Position numbers and translations under genes: made by a program. The notes below the pieces were generated by a model. It saw nothing but the letters and a program-made list of their open reading frames with translations, did not search any database and was not told the DNA's origin. A stretch of DNA of 64,000 bases from Salinibacter altiplanensis (GTDB lineage: Bacteria; Bacteroidota; Rhodothermia; Rhodothermales; Salinibacteraceae), in contig NZ_NCQY01000002.1 of the NCBI RefSeq assembly GCF_002894645.1, positions 212,901-276,900 on the forward strand, in the 5' to 3' direction. Of this stretch, positions 18,901 to 27,020 are shown piece after piece (positions within the stretch are counted from its first letter, which is position 1; the number at the start of each line of letters is the position of its first letter).

Positions 18901-21757
18901 GCGAGGTGTGAACTCAGCCCTGGGCCTTACGCGCTACGGGCAAGGTGCGACCGGAGACTTGGGACAGACGCGCGGCGGTCCCATTTTTGAGAACCAGGGG
19001 AATCTAACGACGGATGATCAGTTCTTCAAGACCACGATTCTTCCCCGCAATGTGACGGGGGGAGGAACCGAGCCCGGGTACTTTGCCACCGAGCAATCCG
19101 TGAGTAATTTTACGTTCCGGAGTGGGGCGGAGAAGGTATTCGTTGTCGCAACCGACGAGACGCCTGCACAACGGACGGGCCTCGCTGACGTTGACGACGC
19201 GCGCCAGGCGGTCATCAATGAGGGAGCGACCCTGTATGCCGCAACGACGTCGGACCTGGATGGGGATTTTCAGCCCCTCACCGACGCAACGGGCGGGCAG
19301 ATCTTCGACATCTTCGATCCGTTTGCGACAACTGTGGCCGACGCAATTACCGGCCAAACGTCGAGCACATACGTGATCACCTGCTTGTCGCCGTCGGACT
19401 TTGACGGGGCGTCCACGTCAAAAACAAAGCGGGAGGTGGAGGTGCAGGCCAGTACAAGTGGCGTTACCGACACCGCCACGGATACCTTTGACATTGCCAG
19501 CCGACCATTTATCACCCCTTCGACCCAGGTCAGGCAGGTGGCGTCCACGCAGCAGCCGTCGGATCAAGACATTGAGATTCAGACAACCGTTCGAACCTTT
19601 GGCGGCGGTGGAGGGGGGAGCGCATTTGCGAAGCAGAACGTGGCCGCTGAACTCTTCTACCGAACGGCCGGGTCCGGCGACTCCTACTCGTCGGTGTCAA
19701 TGTCGGAGACGACTGGTAGGACGTTTGAGGGAGCAATCCCGGCGTCTGACGTGGAACGTCCCGGAATGGATTTTTACATCCAAGCCACCGACGGTGACGG
19801 AGACCGGGTCACCCTTCCGGGGTCGAATGCGGCGAACGATCCACTCAAGACGGCCGTCGACCAGGATCCGCCGACGGTCTCTCACGACCTGATTGACGGG
19901 ACGACGCCGGGACGGGACCGGGTGATAACGGCGGAGGCCGACGACGATGGGCAGGTCGACCAAGTCACGCTGTTCTACCGGACGCAGGGCGACCTGGCGT
20001 ACTCGCAGCTTTCGATGACGAACACCAGTGGCACGACGTACGAAGCCACGGTGCCAGGCGACGAGATTACGACGGCTGGAATCGAGTATTACATCGAGGC
20101 CGAAGATGACGTTGGCATCACGAATTCAGAAGGGATCGCCGACGATCCGTTGGTCGAGCTCTCTGAGGGACGCATCGTGGCCCCGGCCCCGAGCAACCGG
20201 ACGCTTGGTCTGCCCAATGACGTAGACATTGCCTTCAACAGCGTCTTCCGAGCGTTCGAGTATGAGGTGCAGTGGGCCCCGGACGCAAGCTTCCCCGAGG
20301 CGGAGACCGATACGATGACGGTCACGGACACTACTGCGACGCTGGCGGGGCTGAGCTCAGGGACGACCTACCACTGGCGTGTCCGCCCGATTCGTGACCA
20401 GGAAGGTCCGTTCTCGGATACGACCCAGTTTGAAACCTATCCCGATCAAGTTGAGTCTGCGGTCTCACGGTCTTTCGGAGATCCCTCACAGTCTACGAGC
20501 TATCGCCTCATGGCGCTGCCCGGGGACCAAAAGACGGAACTCGAGTCCACCGTGGGGGGGGCCAATGAGGAGACCTGGCAGGCCTACCGGGACGATGGGG
20601 ACAATCTGATCTCGTATGCCGACGGGCAACCGTCCAACTTTGCCTTCGAGCCCGGGGGGGGCTACTGGGTGCTCAGCAAGGACGAGGTGAACGTTTCGGG
20701 CACGAATCCGACCCTCAGTATCGGCAGTGACGAGGGAGACTTCCAGACGACGATCCCCCTGCACGAAGGGTGGAATATCATTTCCAATCCGTTGGATCGT
20801 GCTGTGGACTGGAGTGCGGTAGAAGACGTGAATGGAGGGACGATCAATGCGCTGTGGGCGTTCGATGGACGCTACAGCGATACCGCTGTATTCACGCCGG
20901 CGGTCGAGGGGGACGCATTCTACTTCCTCAATGACCAGGGACTCGACGACCTCGTGATACCGTATCCGAGCACTCCCTCTAGCTCAAGCGCCTCCTCTCA
21001 GCAAGAGGGGCCCGCACTAGTGCTTGAGACCTTCCAGGACGGACGGAAAACGTCCACCGCGAAGGCGGGGCTCCGCACTTCGGCCGAGGATGCACTCGAT
21101 CAACATGATCAGTATGCCCCGCCGGCCCGCTTCGAAGCGGCCTCCCTGCGGTTTGCGGTCGAGGAGAACGCAGAGGGCGCAGATGCGTCTCGTCGAGAAC
21201 TGTTAGCGCATGAGTATCGGTCGGCCCCTGAGGACGGGACTGCAGATCCGGGCGGTCACGCCTTCGACCTGCGCCTCTCTGCTGCCCCTGACGAGCCGGT
21301 TGAGGTCAAGGCCTCTGGGCTTGATGCCTTCCAGGACCAGGAGGTTGTGCTCCTGAACCCCTCCACGGGACGGTCCTATGACCTCCGGAGTGAGAGAAGT
21401 ATCCGGTTGACCCCGGCCACGGAGGTGGCTCCCCTGCGCTTGCTGGTTGGGGATGCCCAGTTTGTTGATGCCGAGAAGGAGGCAGTGACCCCGAACGAGG
21501 TGAGGCTGGAGGGGAACTACCCAAATCCTTTCTCACAACGGACCACCATTACCTACGCACTGCCGGAGCAGCAGCATCACCGCCTTGAGGTGTATGACAT
21601 CATGGGGCGGCGAGTTACCGTGCTGTCAGATGGATCAGAGCGGGCTGGTGTCCATCGTGTTCAGTGGAGCGGACAGACGGTTGCCAGTGGAGTGTACTTC
21701 GTGCGCCTCGAAGCAGAGCAGGCCACACGGGTGAAGAAGATGACCGTGGTTCGATAG
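15944..21757 (+). CDS. Giant secreted subtilisin-like protease with vWA domain and T9SS tail
   Basis: A 1937-residue S8 peptidase. In order: signal peptide (1-~29, ending SAVGQA), I9-like propeptide (about 30-115), catalytic domain with Asp171 (VIDSGVDWEHED), His249 (TTGHGTHVAGT), oxyanion Asn350 (SAGNDG) and Ser617 (NGTSMASPATAGA). A large insertion (about 365-500) with a beta-sandwich look separates Asn350 from Ser617. A von Willebrand A-like domain begins near residue 955 (DIVFIVDNSGSMGF, a MIDAS-type DxSxS). Fibronectin-like repeats follow, and the last ~80 residues are a T9SS type-A sorting domain (EGNYPNPFSQRTTITY, SGVYFVRLEA). The ATG at 15944 is preferred to one at 15881 because it places the signal peptide first. 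Confidence 0.93.
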   Translation: MSFGSRRLQAYAFSVLFAGLLLSATSAVGQALTDAEKSRLDTRFRSVIAKENPDAGLTAAGVTPEPLRNQGRAKRGQTRYGAAIYTSDVQAVRAAGVSINSVQPDFVTAQVSSSDLLTLARLDAVRWVDAGTQLQPTNDITGGETGAETLRDGFLNGTSYTGSGTMVCVIDSGVDWEHEDFRTGSSLANSKIEYIWDQTLSPQSGEQDPSNRGGDFSGFSYGVEYSKSDIESSIGASAPDVRSEDTTGHGTHVAGTAVSTGNAHPDEKYKGMAPGADLIVVKAGNERFSFNNVIDGMNYCGEVADDQGKPVVVNMSLGSPAGPHDGTSNVARAVDAFAGSGQLPVVSAGNDGNSGMHLRQSVQAGASTSFNFEVGSFTPQSGSGNDDAQFDIWFDTADSLEVTVAGPNGASHTVPSDSSSVADTPDGAISISNQVSGLNGDRRVQVRVFDQDASTPPVQGTWTVSIADNSGNGNGFHAWFYDRNLGTNAAQSPVLVEGNEVSASPQEFAADYVQGGDGRYTIGTPGTATSALTVGAWTHRWRWRDINGNNLLWNNNFDRTDNIAVFSSVGPRRDGTLKPEVAAPGRATASALSSDDQSAASQLTLPGGEHVLKNGTSMASPATAGAAALLFQEDGSLSGAQIKSLFTNQATRDDFTGATPNNTWGHGKLDVFRAMAELTGSKVPERELLAYDENAPTSSRSSEILGGSNAEKLAVRITPSIGGSMTGALVHLGRGNANQLTDSLNVEVWDDDGNGRPGTKQGNTVKVVPSTLAEHAWNYIPLSGTGASVAENTDYHLVIYPDDPSGTLEVYAETQSVDGRSSIMTGGSSNRLRHQAADDPDEVVAPKSGATQGSWGPLSGKDLAVRGFVSSTQPTDLAVDISSLDFKLLDYPRLPTPVQTVTTVSVENNGEPVKNLTANDFALAEDGANISIGASSQQSCAITPPGQGLNRRLADIVFIVDNSGSMGFEQDDVVQNIEDFVDELRARGVNSALGLTRYGQGATGDLGQTRGGPIFENQGNLTTDDQFFKTTILPRNVTGGGTEPGYFATEQSVSNFTFRSGAEKVFVVATDETPAQRTGLADVDDARQAVINEGATLYAATTSDLDGDFQPLTDATGGQIFDIFDPFATTVADAITGQTSSTYVITCLSPSDFDGASTSKTKREVEVQASTSGVTDTATDTFDIASRPFITPSTQVRQVASTQQPSDQDIEIQTTVRTFGGGGGGSAFAKQNVAAELFYRTAGSGDSYSSVSMSETTGRTFEGAIPASDVERPGMDFYIQATDGDGDRVTLPGSNAANDPLKTAVDQDPPTVSHDLIDGTTPGRDRVITAEADDDGQVDQVTLFYRTQGDLAYSQLSMTNTSGTTYEATVPGDEITTAGIEYYIEAEDDVGITNSEGIADDPLVELSEGRIVAPAPSNRTLGLPNDVDIAFNSVFRAFEYEVQWAPDASFPEAETDTMTVTDTTATLAGLSSGTTYHWRVRPIRDQEGPFSDTTQFETYPDQVESAVSRSFGDPSQSTSYRLMALPGDQKTELESTVGGANEETWQAYRDDGDNLISYADGQPSNFAFEPGGGYWVLSKDEVNVSGTNPTLSIGSDEGDFQTTIPLHEGWNIISNPLDRAVDWSAVEDVNGGTINALWAFDGRYSDTAVFTPAVEGDAFYFLNDQGLDDLVIPYPSTPSSSSASSQQEGPALVLETFQDGRKTSTAKAGLRTSAEDALDQHDQYAPPARFEAASLRFAVEENAEGADASRRELLAHEYRSAPEDGTADPGGHAFDLRLSAAPDEPVEVKASGLDAFQDQEVVLLNPSTGRSYDLRSERSIRLTPATEVAPLRLLVGDAQFVDAEKEAVTPNEVRLEGNYPNPFSQRTTITYALPEQQHHRLEVYDIMGRRVTVLSDGSERAGVHRVQWSGQTVASGVYFVRLEAEQATRVKKMTVVR

Positions 21758-21854
21758 GCCTCAGGGGGGCTCCCGTTGTCCCAGGCCCGAAACCGTGCGC
21801 AATCCACTCCCCTGTATCGTTCTTGATCTCTCAAACTTTGAACCGTGTGACGCC

Positions 21855-22280
21855 ATGTTTTTGAATGTACACCGGGGCCTCTCGCTGTCAACCATCTCTG
21901 CCTCCGTCCTGCTCTTCGCCGCGGTCTCGGGGTGCGGGCTCTTTGGGGGAGGAGACAGCGATCCCCCTCCAGCTCCTTCTAGCCTAGAACTTTCTGCCAG
22001 TCAGAGCGGAGTCGACGTATCCTGGCAGTCACGTTCAGATGCGAGCGAGTATAACGTGTATCGTTCTGAGGCATCCATTCCAGAGGAAGATCTCTCAAGC
22101 GCTAGGCGCGTCACTGAGGGATCTTCGGTTCAGGGGACGTCCTTTCTAGATGAGAATGCTGAAAATGCGACGGCCTACTTCTATCGCGTGACCGCAGAGA
22201 ATGACGCTGGGGAAAGCGATCCTACTCCTGAAGCAGAGATTCAAATGCCATTCCCAGAATCCCCAGAACGGCCGCAGTAG
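21855..22280 (+). CDS. Small lipoprotein with a fibronectin type III-like domain
   Basis: A 141-residue protein. The signal ends in a lipobox (LLFAAVSGC). The mature part is one fibronectin type III-like domain: PSSLELSASQSGVDVSWQ, then YNVYRSEASI and TAYFYRVTAENDAGES, with the usual Trp and Tyr positions. It lies about 100 bases after the giant protease on the same strand and may be co-transcribed. Such lipoproteins often present binding domains at the outer membrane; the partner is unknown. The upstream in-frame ATG at 21795 would bury the signal peptide and is rejected. Confidence 0.8.
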   Translation: MFLNVHRGLSLSTISASVLLFAAVSGCGLFGGGDSDPPPAPSSLELSASQSGVDVSWQSRSDASEYNVYRSEASIPEEDLSSARRVTEGSSVQGTSFLDENAENATAYFYRVTAENDAGESDPTPEAEIQMPFPESPERPQ

Positions 22281-22348
22281 ATGATCAGAAAGTGGGACGC
22301 ACTGTCTGAGGACTGCTGACCTACTGAAGAGTGTCGAGCTAGGAATTC

Positions 22349-22564
22349 TTAGACGGCGGCCAGAGCATCCACGCCCCGCAGTGGTTGGTCCCATGCCGCA
22401 TGACTGATTGTCGACGCCCCTTGAGGGGACGGCGCGGCGCTTGGTGGCATTTGATCTTCTGGTCGGAGCGGATTGAGGACGACCTGTCTGCCGTCGAGGT
22501 CGAGCGAGAAGCGTCGATCTCGACGTCCCCCTAACTTGCGCTGCAGGCTTGACCTGAGGACTCG
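22349..22564 (-). pseudogene. Possible 3' remnant of an unidentified gene
   Basis: A 71-codon frame with no start codon in the right place. It reads GGRRDRRFSLDLDGRQVVLN and ends PLRGVDALAAV before a TAA at 22349-22351; an in-frame stop lies just upstream (22565-22567). The translation is more protein-like than neighbouring frames. I do not recognise the family, so this may be chance. Confidence 0.3.
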
Positions 22565-23092
22565 CTACAGGGGGCCCTACGAAGCCGATTTCGGGACTCG
22601 GGACACCGGGGCCTCATCAGATCGGTGAAGACAATCGCCCTGTGACACTTGCCCGACCGCCGGCGGAATGGCTCGTTGGACACCTCGGCGGCCGGTCCTC
22701 AAGTTCAACCTGGCAAAAGATTTCCCGCACAAGCCCCACAGGCATGAACTAGGATACAGGGTGTGCATCTTTTACTGTCGGACGGCGCTCAGCAACCAGT
22801 AGAGAACGATGTCAGGTGGAATGCTGCAGGGGTGCTCAGTGGGGCAGTGGTGGTACGGTGTCTTTTGTTGTTTCTTTTTCCAAGGTAGGCTTGGCTTTTC
22901 AGCAGTAATCCACTGCCGTGGGGAGTACAACACGAGCCATTTGCGTTCACTCTTTTCTGCCACTGGCGGCTGGCAGTACCTCGTGGTCGGCAGGCGAGAA
23001 GACTCAGGCACGCTGGAGTTTCTCAATGTCGCGTACCTGGCGTAGGTGAATCCGAAATATTTTTCTGAAGGACCGCGTTGTCGGCCACTCAC

Positions 23093-23137
23093 TTTGTAGT
23101 GCCTTTGTAGTGCACTGGAGTTTGTAGTGCACTGGAG
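23093..23137 (+). repeat. Short tandem direct repeat TTTGTAGTGCACTGGAG
   Basis: Two and a half copies in a row: a partial TTTGTAGTGC, then two nearly identical 17-18 base units, about 50 bases before the start codon of the next lipoprotein gene. It could affect its promoter or leader. Confidence 0.8.
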
Positions 23138-23186
23138 AATGCCCTCTCTCGCTAGTTGTTGATGATACAAATTATCGCGCTCAGTC

Positions 23187-24296
23187 ATGTACACACTCAG
23201 ACGACGACTGCTCCTTTTCCTCTGTGTTGTTGGCCTTGGGCTTCCTCTTTCGGGCTGTGACCAGGGCGAAGGAATGGACGAAGCACTCCCTCCGGAGGAG
23301 GCCGAAACCCGGATCAGCTCCGCTGTGGAAGGCCTCAGCGAGAGTGCGGGGACTTTGGAGGGCGGCGAGTTTTCCAATTCCCTGAAAGGCTTTTTGGGGC
23401 TAGAGAATGGAGAAGCAACGTCGGAGGACTGGGCCGAACCGCTGATTGAGAGACTCGACGCGGTGATTAAGACTTCCGACGAACGATTTCAGTTCGACGC
23501 AAGCACCGGCGTATACGTCTGGAGTGCTGACACCGAGGAGTGGGTACGGGAGGGATCCTCAAACAGCATAGTCCTGGAATTTCCCGCGACTGAGGGAGCG
23601 GCGGGCAATAACACAATGCTTGAACTGAGCCGGTATTCAGACACGCCGCTGACGGTGAATGGGGAAACGGTGTATCTGCCCACGTCAGGAGCGGGGGCAA
23701 TCTCGGTGGATGAATCCGAGGTCTTCTCCGTAGATTTGAATGGTGTCGACTACGCTACGGAAGAAGGATTCGAAGTCCCCATTCCACAGTCGTTTTCACT
23801 TGAGATCTTTACAGCGCCTCATACTCATACGTTCAACTTGAGTGAGAACTCAAGTACGGACTATGATTTCTCCTTCGATCTTGAAAACAGGGACCAGCTT
23901 GTCGCGGGATTTTCGGTGGGGGCACAGTTGGCGACAGACAACTACGACGAGCTGGAGAGTACCGACGTAGAAGAGCTTTCGGGCGAACTCCGGATCGGCC
24001 CCGACCTGACGGTCCCGTACACGGTGGAGGCCGGAGAGATAGCTGCTTTCGACGATCCGACAGAAGAACAGGTCAATAATCGCATTGACGCGACTGTGCA
24101 GTTCCAGGGGCAAGAACTCGCTACGTTGCAGTACGACGACGGATCGGAACGCTTTGAGGTCGTCTACTCAGACGGGTCCGTCGATCCGGCTTCGATGTTC
24201 TTCGAAGACTTCGTTAGTGAGATGGAGGCGATCTGGTCTGAGTACCTTGGGCGGGATGACTTCGGGACCGTTCTCGATGACATTGTTCTTGACTGA
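23187..24296 (+). CDS. Lipoprotein of unknown function
   Basis: A 369-residue exported protein with a lipoprotein signal (LLLFLCVVGLGLPLSGC, Cys about 24). The mature protein is very acidic and beta-rich, with no motif I can name. Its middle contains DYDFSFDLENRDQLVAGFSV, and the C-terminus ends in a helical EMEAIWSEYLG. The gene lies just before a gene for a small exported, possibly beta-barrel protein, with only about 20 bases between them, so the two probably form an operon. A short tandem repeat precedes the start. Confidence 0.75.
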   Translation: MYTLRRRLLLFLCVVGLGLPLSGCDQGEGMDEALPPEEAETRISSAVEGLSESAGTLEGGEFSNSLKGFLGLENGEATSEDWAEPLIERLDAVIKTSDERFQFDASTGVYVWSADTEEWVREGSSNSIVLEFPATEGAAGNNTMLELSRYSDTPLTVNGETVYLPTSGAGAISVDESEVFSVDLNGVDYATEEGFEVPIPQSFSLEIFTAPHTHTFNLSENSSTDYDFSFDLENRDQLVAGFSVGAQLATDNYDELESTDVEELSGELRIGPDLTVPYTVEAGEIAAFDDPTEEQVNNRIDATVQFQGQELATLQYDDGSERFEVVYSDGSVDPASMFFEDFVSEMEAIWSEYLGRDDFGTVLDDIVLD

Positions 24297-24318
24297 TGCC
24301 TGGGCGCAATTGCATTCC

Positions 24319-24945
24319 ATGGTCATCTATGCATCCGGTTCACCCCTACGGATCTCCTTCGTATGCCGGAAACTAAGAACCTCTTGTTTTGGAATATGCC
24401 TGCTACTTACAGGGTGGGCAACGGCCTCCGTGGCGAAAGGGCAAGAACCGTCGGCGGATTCAGCCCGGCACCAGTCCCGCCAGATTGGTGTCTCGGCGCC
24501 CTCTCTCTTCAAACTTCTAGAGGAGGGACGTCCTACTCACCAGTATCAGATTTACGGACGCTACTGGACAACCCCCCGACGAATGGGCCGAGCGGCACTC
24601 CGGTACCGTCAGGTCGTGGGCGAGGATGTGGAAGTTGACGTTGGGCTTCGCGGAGGGGCTGCGTGGGTCTTCCAGCGTGAAGGACAGTGGCGGTTTTACG
24701 GGGGCGGGGACGTACTCATCGGATACAGGCGGTTTGCAAATGGGCGAGAGTCGTACCGCGGCGGCGTGTCTCCGCTGTTCGGGGCACTCTTCTTCATCGG
24801 GCGTCATGTGTCCCTCGCCTTGGAGCCCCGCCTCGTCGCGACGTATGCACACACCCAGGGAGGCAGCTCCAGCCGCGCCTCTTCCCGTGTGTTCTCGATC
24901 GAAATCGACGAGACGGCGCTCCTCATTCTTAGCGTTCACTTCTAG
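24319..24945 (+). CDS. Exported protein, possibly a small outer-membrane beta-barrel
   Basis: A 208-residue protein with a signal-like N-terminus (FGICLLLTGWATASVAKGQ). The remainder alternates polar and hydrophobic residues with many Gly and Tyr, as in small beta-barrels: YQIYGRYWTTPRRMGRAALR, EVDVGLRGGAAWVFQ, RFYGGGDVLIGYRRF and a final LILSVHF ending in Phe, the usual C-terminal signature of outer-membrane proteins. The start is chosen at ATG 24319; upstream in-frame ATGs overlap the previous gene. It probably shares an operon with that lipoprotein gene. The function is unknown. Confidence 0.6.
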   Translation: MVIYASGSPLRISFVCRKLRTSCFGICLLLTGWATASVAKGQEPSADSARHQSRQIGVSAPSLFKLLEEGRPTHQYQIYGRYWTTPRRMGRAALRYRQVVGEDVEVDVGLRGGAAWVFQREGQWRFYGGGDVLIGYRRFANGRESYRGGVSPLFGALFFIGRHVSLALEPRLVATYAHTQGGSSSRASSRVFSIEIDETALLILSVHF

Positions 24946-25300
24946 CCCTGGGCACGTCGCGGTCGCATCCTCTTCGGGAGCAGACCCGCAGGGCATCCTG
25001 GCTCCAGGCCCAAAAGAAAGCTGGGACGGTCTTCCCAAATTTCTACCACGTGCTGGTTTTTGTGGATGAGAGGGCCGAAGGAATGTCGGCTTGGCTCCGA
25101 GTGGCGCTTCTTGAGGGCCTTCATTACCACCGGCAGGGTGCGACCACCGGTCGGGGCGGGGCCGAGGGGAGCGACGTCCCGGATCTTCTCGCTGTCTCCT
25201 TCGTCGTAGGGCCCAGGCCCGTCGGCAGATCGTGGGGGGAGGCCCCAGATGGCGAACGACCGCGCTTCATCTTTTTCACAAACTGGTTCCAAATCCACAC
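24946..25300. other. Intergenic region, no gene seen
   Basis: About 355 bases. A minus-strand frame of 118 codons crosses it, but its translation has no recognisable domain and it runs against the direction of both neighbours. Presumably it holds the promoter of the following reductase-like gene. Confidence 0.45.
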
Positions 25301-25945
25301 ATGAATGTCGCAGTCATTGGCGCGAACGGGGGCATTGGTCGTCGTCTCCTCCCGCGTCTCGACCAGGCAGGGCACGATCCCATCGGCGTCGTCCGCTCCG
25401 ACGAGCAGTTCGACGCGATTCGTGAACGTGGCGGCGAGCCGCGGCTCGGCGACCTCGAGGAGGAGGTGGCCCCGGCTTTGGAGGAGGCAGACGCGGTCGT
25501 CTTCACTGCGGGGGCCGGCGGATCCACGGGATGGGACAAGACGATCTTGGTGGACCTGTGGGGGGCGGAGCGGGCGGTGACGGCCTGTGCGGAGTGCGGC
25601 ATCGACCGGTTCGTGATGGTCAGCTCACGGGGAGCGGGCGATCCGGAGTCGCGCCAGGGCCCGATCAAGCCGTACATCGTGGCGAAGCACGTCGCCGACC
25701 GGAGCCTCCAGCGGTCGCCGCTCGAAGAGACCATCCTCCGTCCCACCCGTCTCACGGACGAAGAGGGAACGGGACGGGTCGCTGCCCACTTTGGCACCGA
25801 TCCCGAAACAGGTCCCCCCATCCCCCGAGACGATGTGGCCCAGGCTGTCGTCGCGTGTCTCGAAAACAAGGACACGGTCGGCCACGCCGTCACGCTGTAC
25901 GGCGGCGACACCCCGATCGAGGAGGCAATGCAAGAAGCCTCGTGA
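25301..25945 (+). CDS. NAD(P)-binding atypical SDR protein (YwnB/YhfK-like)
   Basis: A 214-residue Rossmann-fold protein. The nucleotide-binding loop is at the very N-terminus (VAVIGANGGIGRRLLPRL), which supports the ATG at 25301. Further family features are DAVVFTAGAGGSTGWDKT, the VMVSSRGAGD strand and the short active-site-like YIVAKHVADRSL, in which Tyr and Lys are spaced as YxxxK. Relatives are atypical short-chain dehydrogenases of the NmrA/flavin-reductase-like group, whose substrates are mostly unknown. It is the last ordinary gene before the sulfotransferase region. Confidence 0.88.
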   Translation: MNVAVIGANGGIGRRLLPRLDQAGHDPIGVVRSDEQFDAIRERGGEPRLGDLEEEVAPALEEADAVVFTAGAGGSTGWDKTILVDLWGAERAVTACAECGIDRFVMVSSRGAGDPESRQGPIKPYIVAKHVADRSLQRSPLEETILRPTRLTDEEGTGRVAAHFGTDPETGPPIPRDDVAQAVVACLENKDTVGHAVTLYGGDTPIEEAMQEAS

Positions 25946-26125
25946 GCCGGACGGAGAAGTCGCGAAAGGTCTCCTGTCGCGCAGGCAAACCCCTTCGCAG
26001 CGGGGGAAAGGAAGAGGTCTCCCCGATGGGGCCGGCTGGGGCGTCACAAAGGGGCCGTTCATGCTCAAACCTTTCCTTGGAGAGGGACAGTCATTGGTAT
26101 TGTCATCCCGAATCGTCTTTGCACG

Positions 26126-26974
26126 ATGGACAAGGTGTACGACGCTCTACGAAGTGTGGCCAAGAGCACAGTGCCGGACCGCACGCTTGCATTGCTGAAC
26201 AGAGGGGTCGTCGAGTTCAACCGGCTGGCAACTGAAAGTCCATTTGGGGAAGATGGACCGGCCCTGCTCGTGCACTGCTGTCACCACCGAAGCGGCACCG
26301 TGTGGTTCACCCGGGTGCTGTCAACGGTGGCCCGGCAGTACGGCCTTCACTTTCAAGGGGCGAGCCAGGACGCCCTGACATCGTCCACAGAGGTGTTCTT
26401 GCAAGATCACAGTCGCATCGACCGGGCGGCCCTCTCGCCGTACCGCGGGTCCCACATGATTCGCGATCCCCGAGACATGGTCGTGTCCGGGTACCACTAT
26501 CACCTGTGGACGGAGGAGGAGTGGGCACACCGCCCCCGTGAAACGTACGATGGAAAGAGCTTCCGGGAGGCCCTCAATAGCGTGGGGAAGAAACAAGGGA
26601 TGATGCTTGAGATGGAGCGGTTCTGCGAGGAAGACCTTCAGGACATGCTCCGGTGGAATTACGATGACCCGGCGTTTTTGGAGCTAACGTACGAGGAGGT
26701 CATTGCCGACGAGGCGTCCCATTTCGAGGCGTTGTTCGAGCACTACGGCTTCCACGACGAGGCTGTAGAGGTGGGGCTGGAGGCCGCTCGATACTACAGC
26801 TTCCAGAATCTTTCCGGTCGCGATTTTGGTGAGGTCGAAGAAGAGTCGCACCTCCGGTCGGGGCGGACGAGTCAGTGGGAGGCGCACTTCGACGACGAAC
26901 TGAAGGCCCGCTTCAAGGAGATGGCCGGCGACGCGGTTGTCCGGCTAGGCTACGAGGAGAGCAGCGACTGGTAG
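26126..26974 (+). CDS. Sulfotransferase domain protein 1
   Basis: A 282-residue PAPS-dependent sulfotransferase-like protein. The 5'-phosphosulfate loop is HHRSGTVWFTRVL (about residues 52-64) and the 3'-phosphate site is MIRDPRDMVVSGYHYH (about 111-126), with Arg, Asp and Ser in the expected order. Such enzymes transfer sulfate from PAPS to a hydroxyl or amino group of a glycan or small molecule. It is one of six such genes within 13 kb. It converges on the next sulfotransferase gene across a GC-rich hairpin. The acceptor is unknown. Confidence 0.88.
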   Translation: MDKVYDALRSVAKSTVPDRTLALLNRGVVEFNRLATESPFGEDGPALLVHCCHHRSGTVWFTRVLSTVARQYGLHFQGASQDALTSSTEVFLQDHSRIDRAALSPYRGSHMIRDPRDMVVSGYHYHLWTEEEWAHRPRETYDGKSFREALNSVGKKQGMMLEMERFCEEDLQDMLRWNYDDPAFLELTYEEVIADEASHFEALFEHYGFHDEAVEVGLEAARYYSFQNLSGRDFGEVEEESHLRSGRTSQWEAHFDDELKARFKEMAGDAVVRLGYEESSDW

Positions 26975-26975
26975 C

Positions 26976-26996
26976 GGGGGGACTCCGTCTCCCCCC
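26976..26996. terminator. Hairpin between convergent sulfotransferase genes
   Basis: GGGGGGA and TCCCCCC arms (7 bp) around a 7-base loop, starting two bases after the stop codon of the plus-strand gene. It is suitable as a shared bidirectional terminator; there is no T tract. Confidence 0.5.
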
Positions 26997-27020
26997 GGAT
27001 GGGGTGTGGGGCAGATGGGG

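Larger units (their letters stand above)
22281..23186. other. Long intergenic region with a gene remnant and a tandem repeat
   Basis: About 900 bases without an intact gene. It contains a minus-strand open frame with a protein-like ending (22349-22564, listed separately) and a short tandem repeat (23093-23137). Other open frames (for example 22809-23045 plus) have no recognisable features. The region looks like decayed sequence between accessory genes. Confidence 0.5.

Noticed and set aside
24942-25298. Minus-strand frame of 118 codons in the gap before the SDR gene
   Set aside because: No recognisable domain and no neighbour on that strand to share transcription; probably chance.
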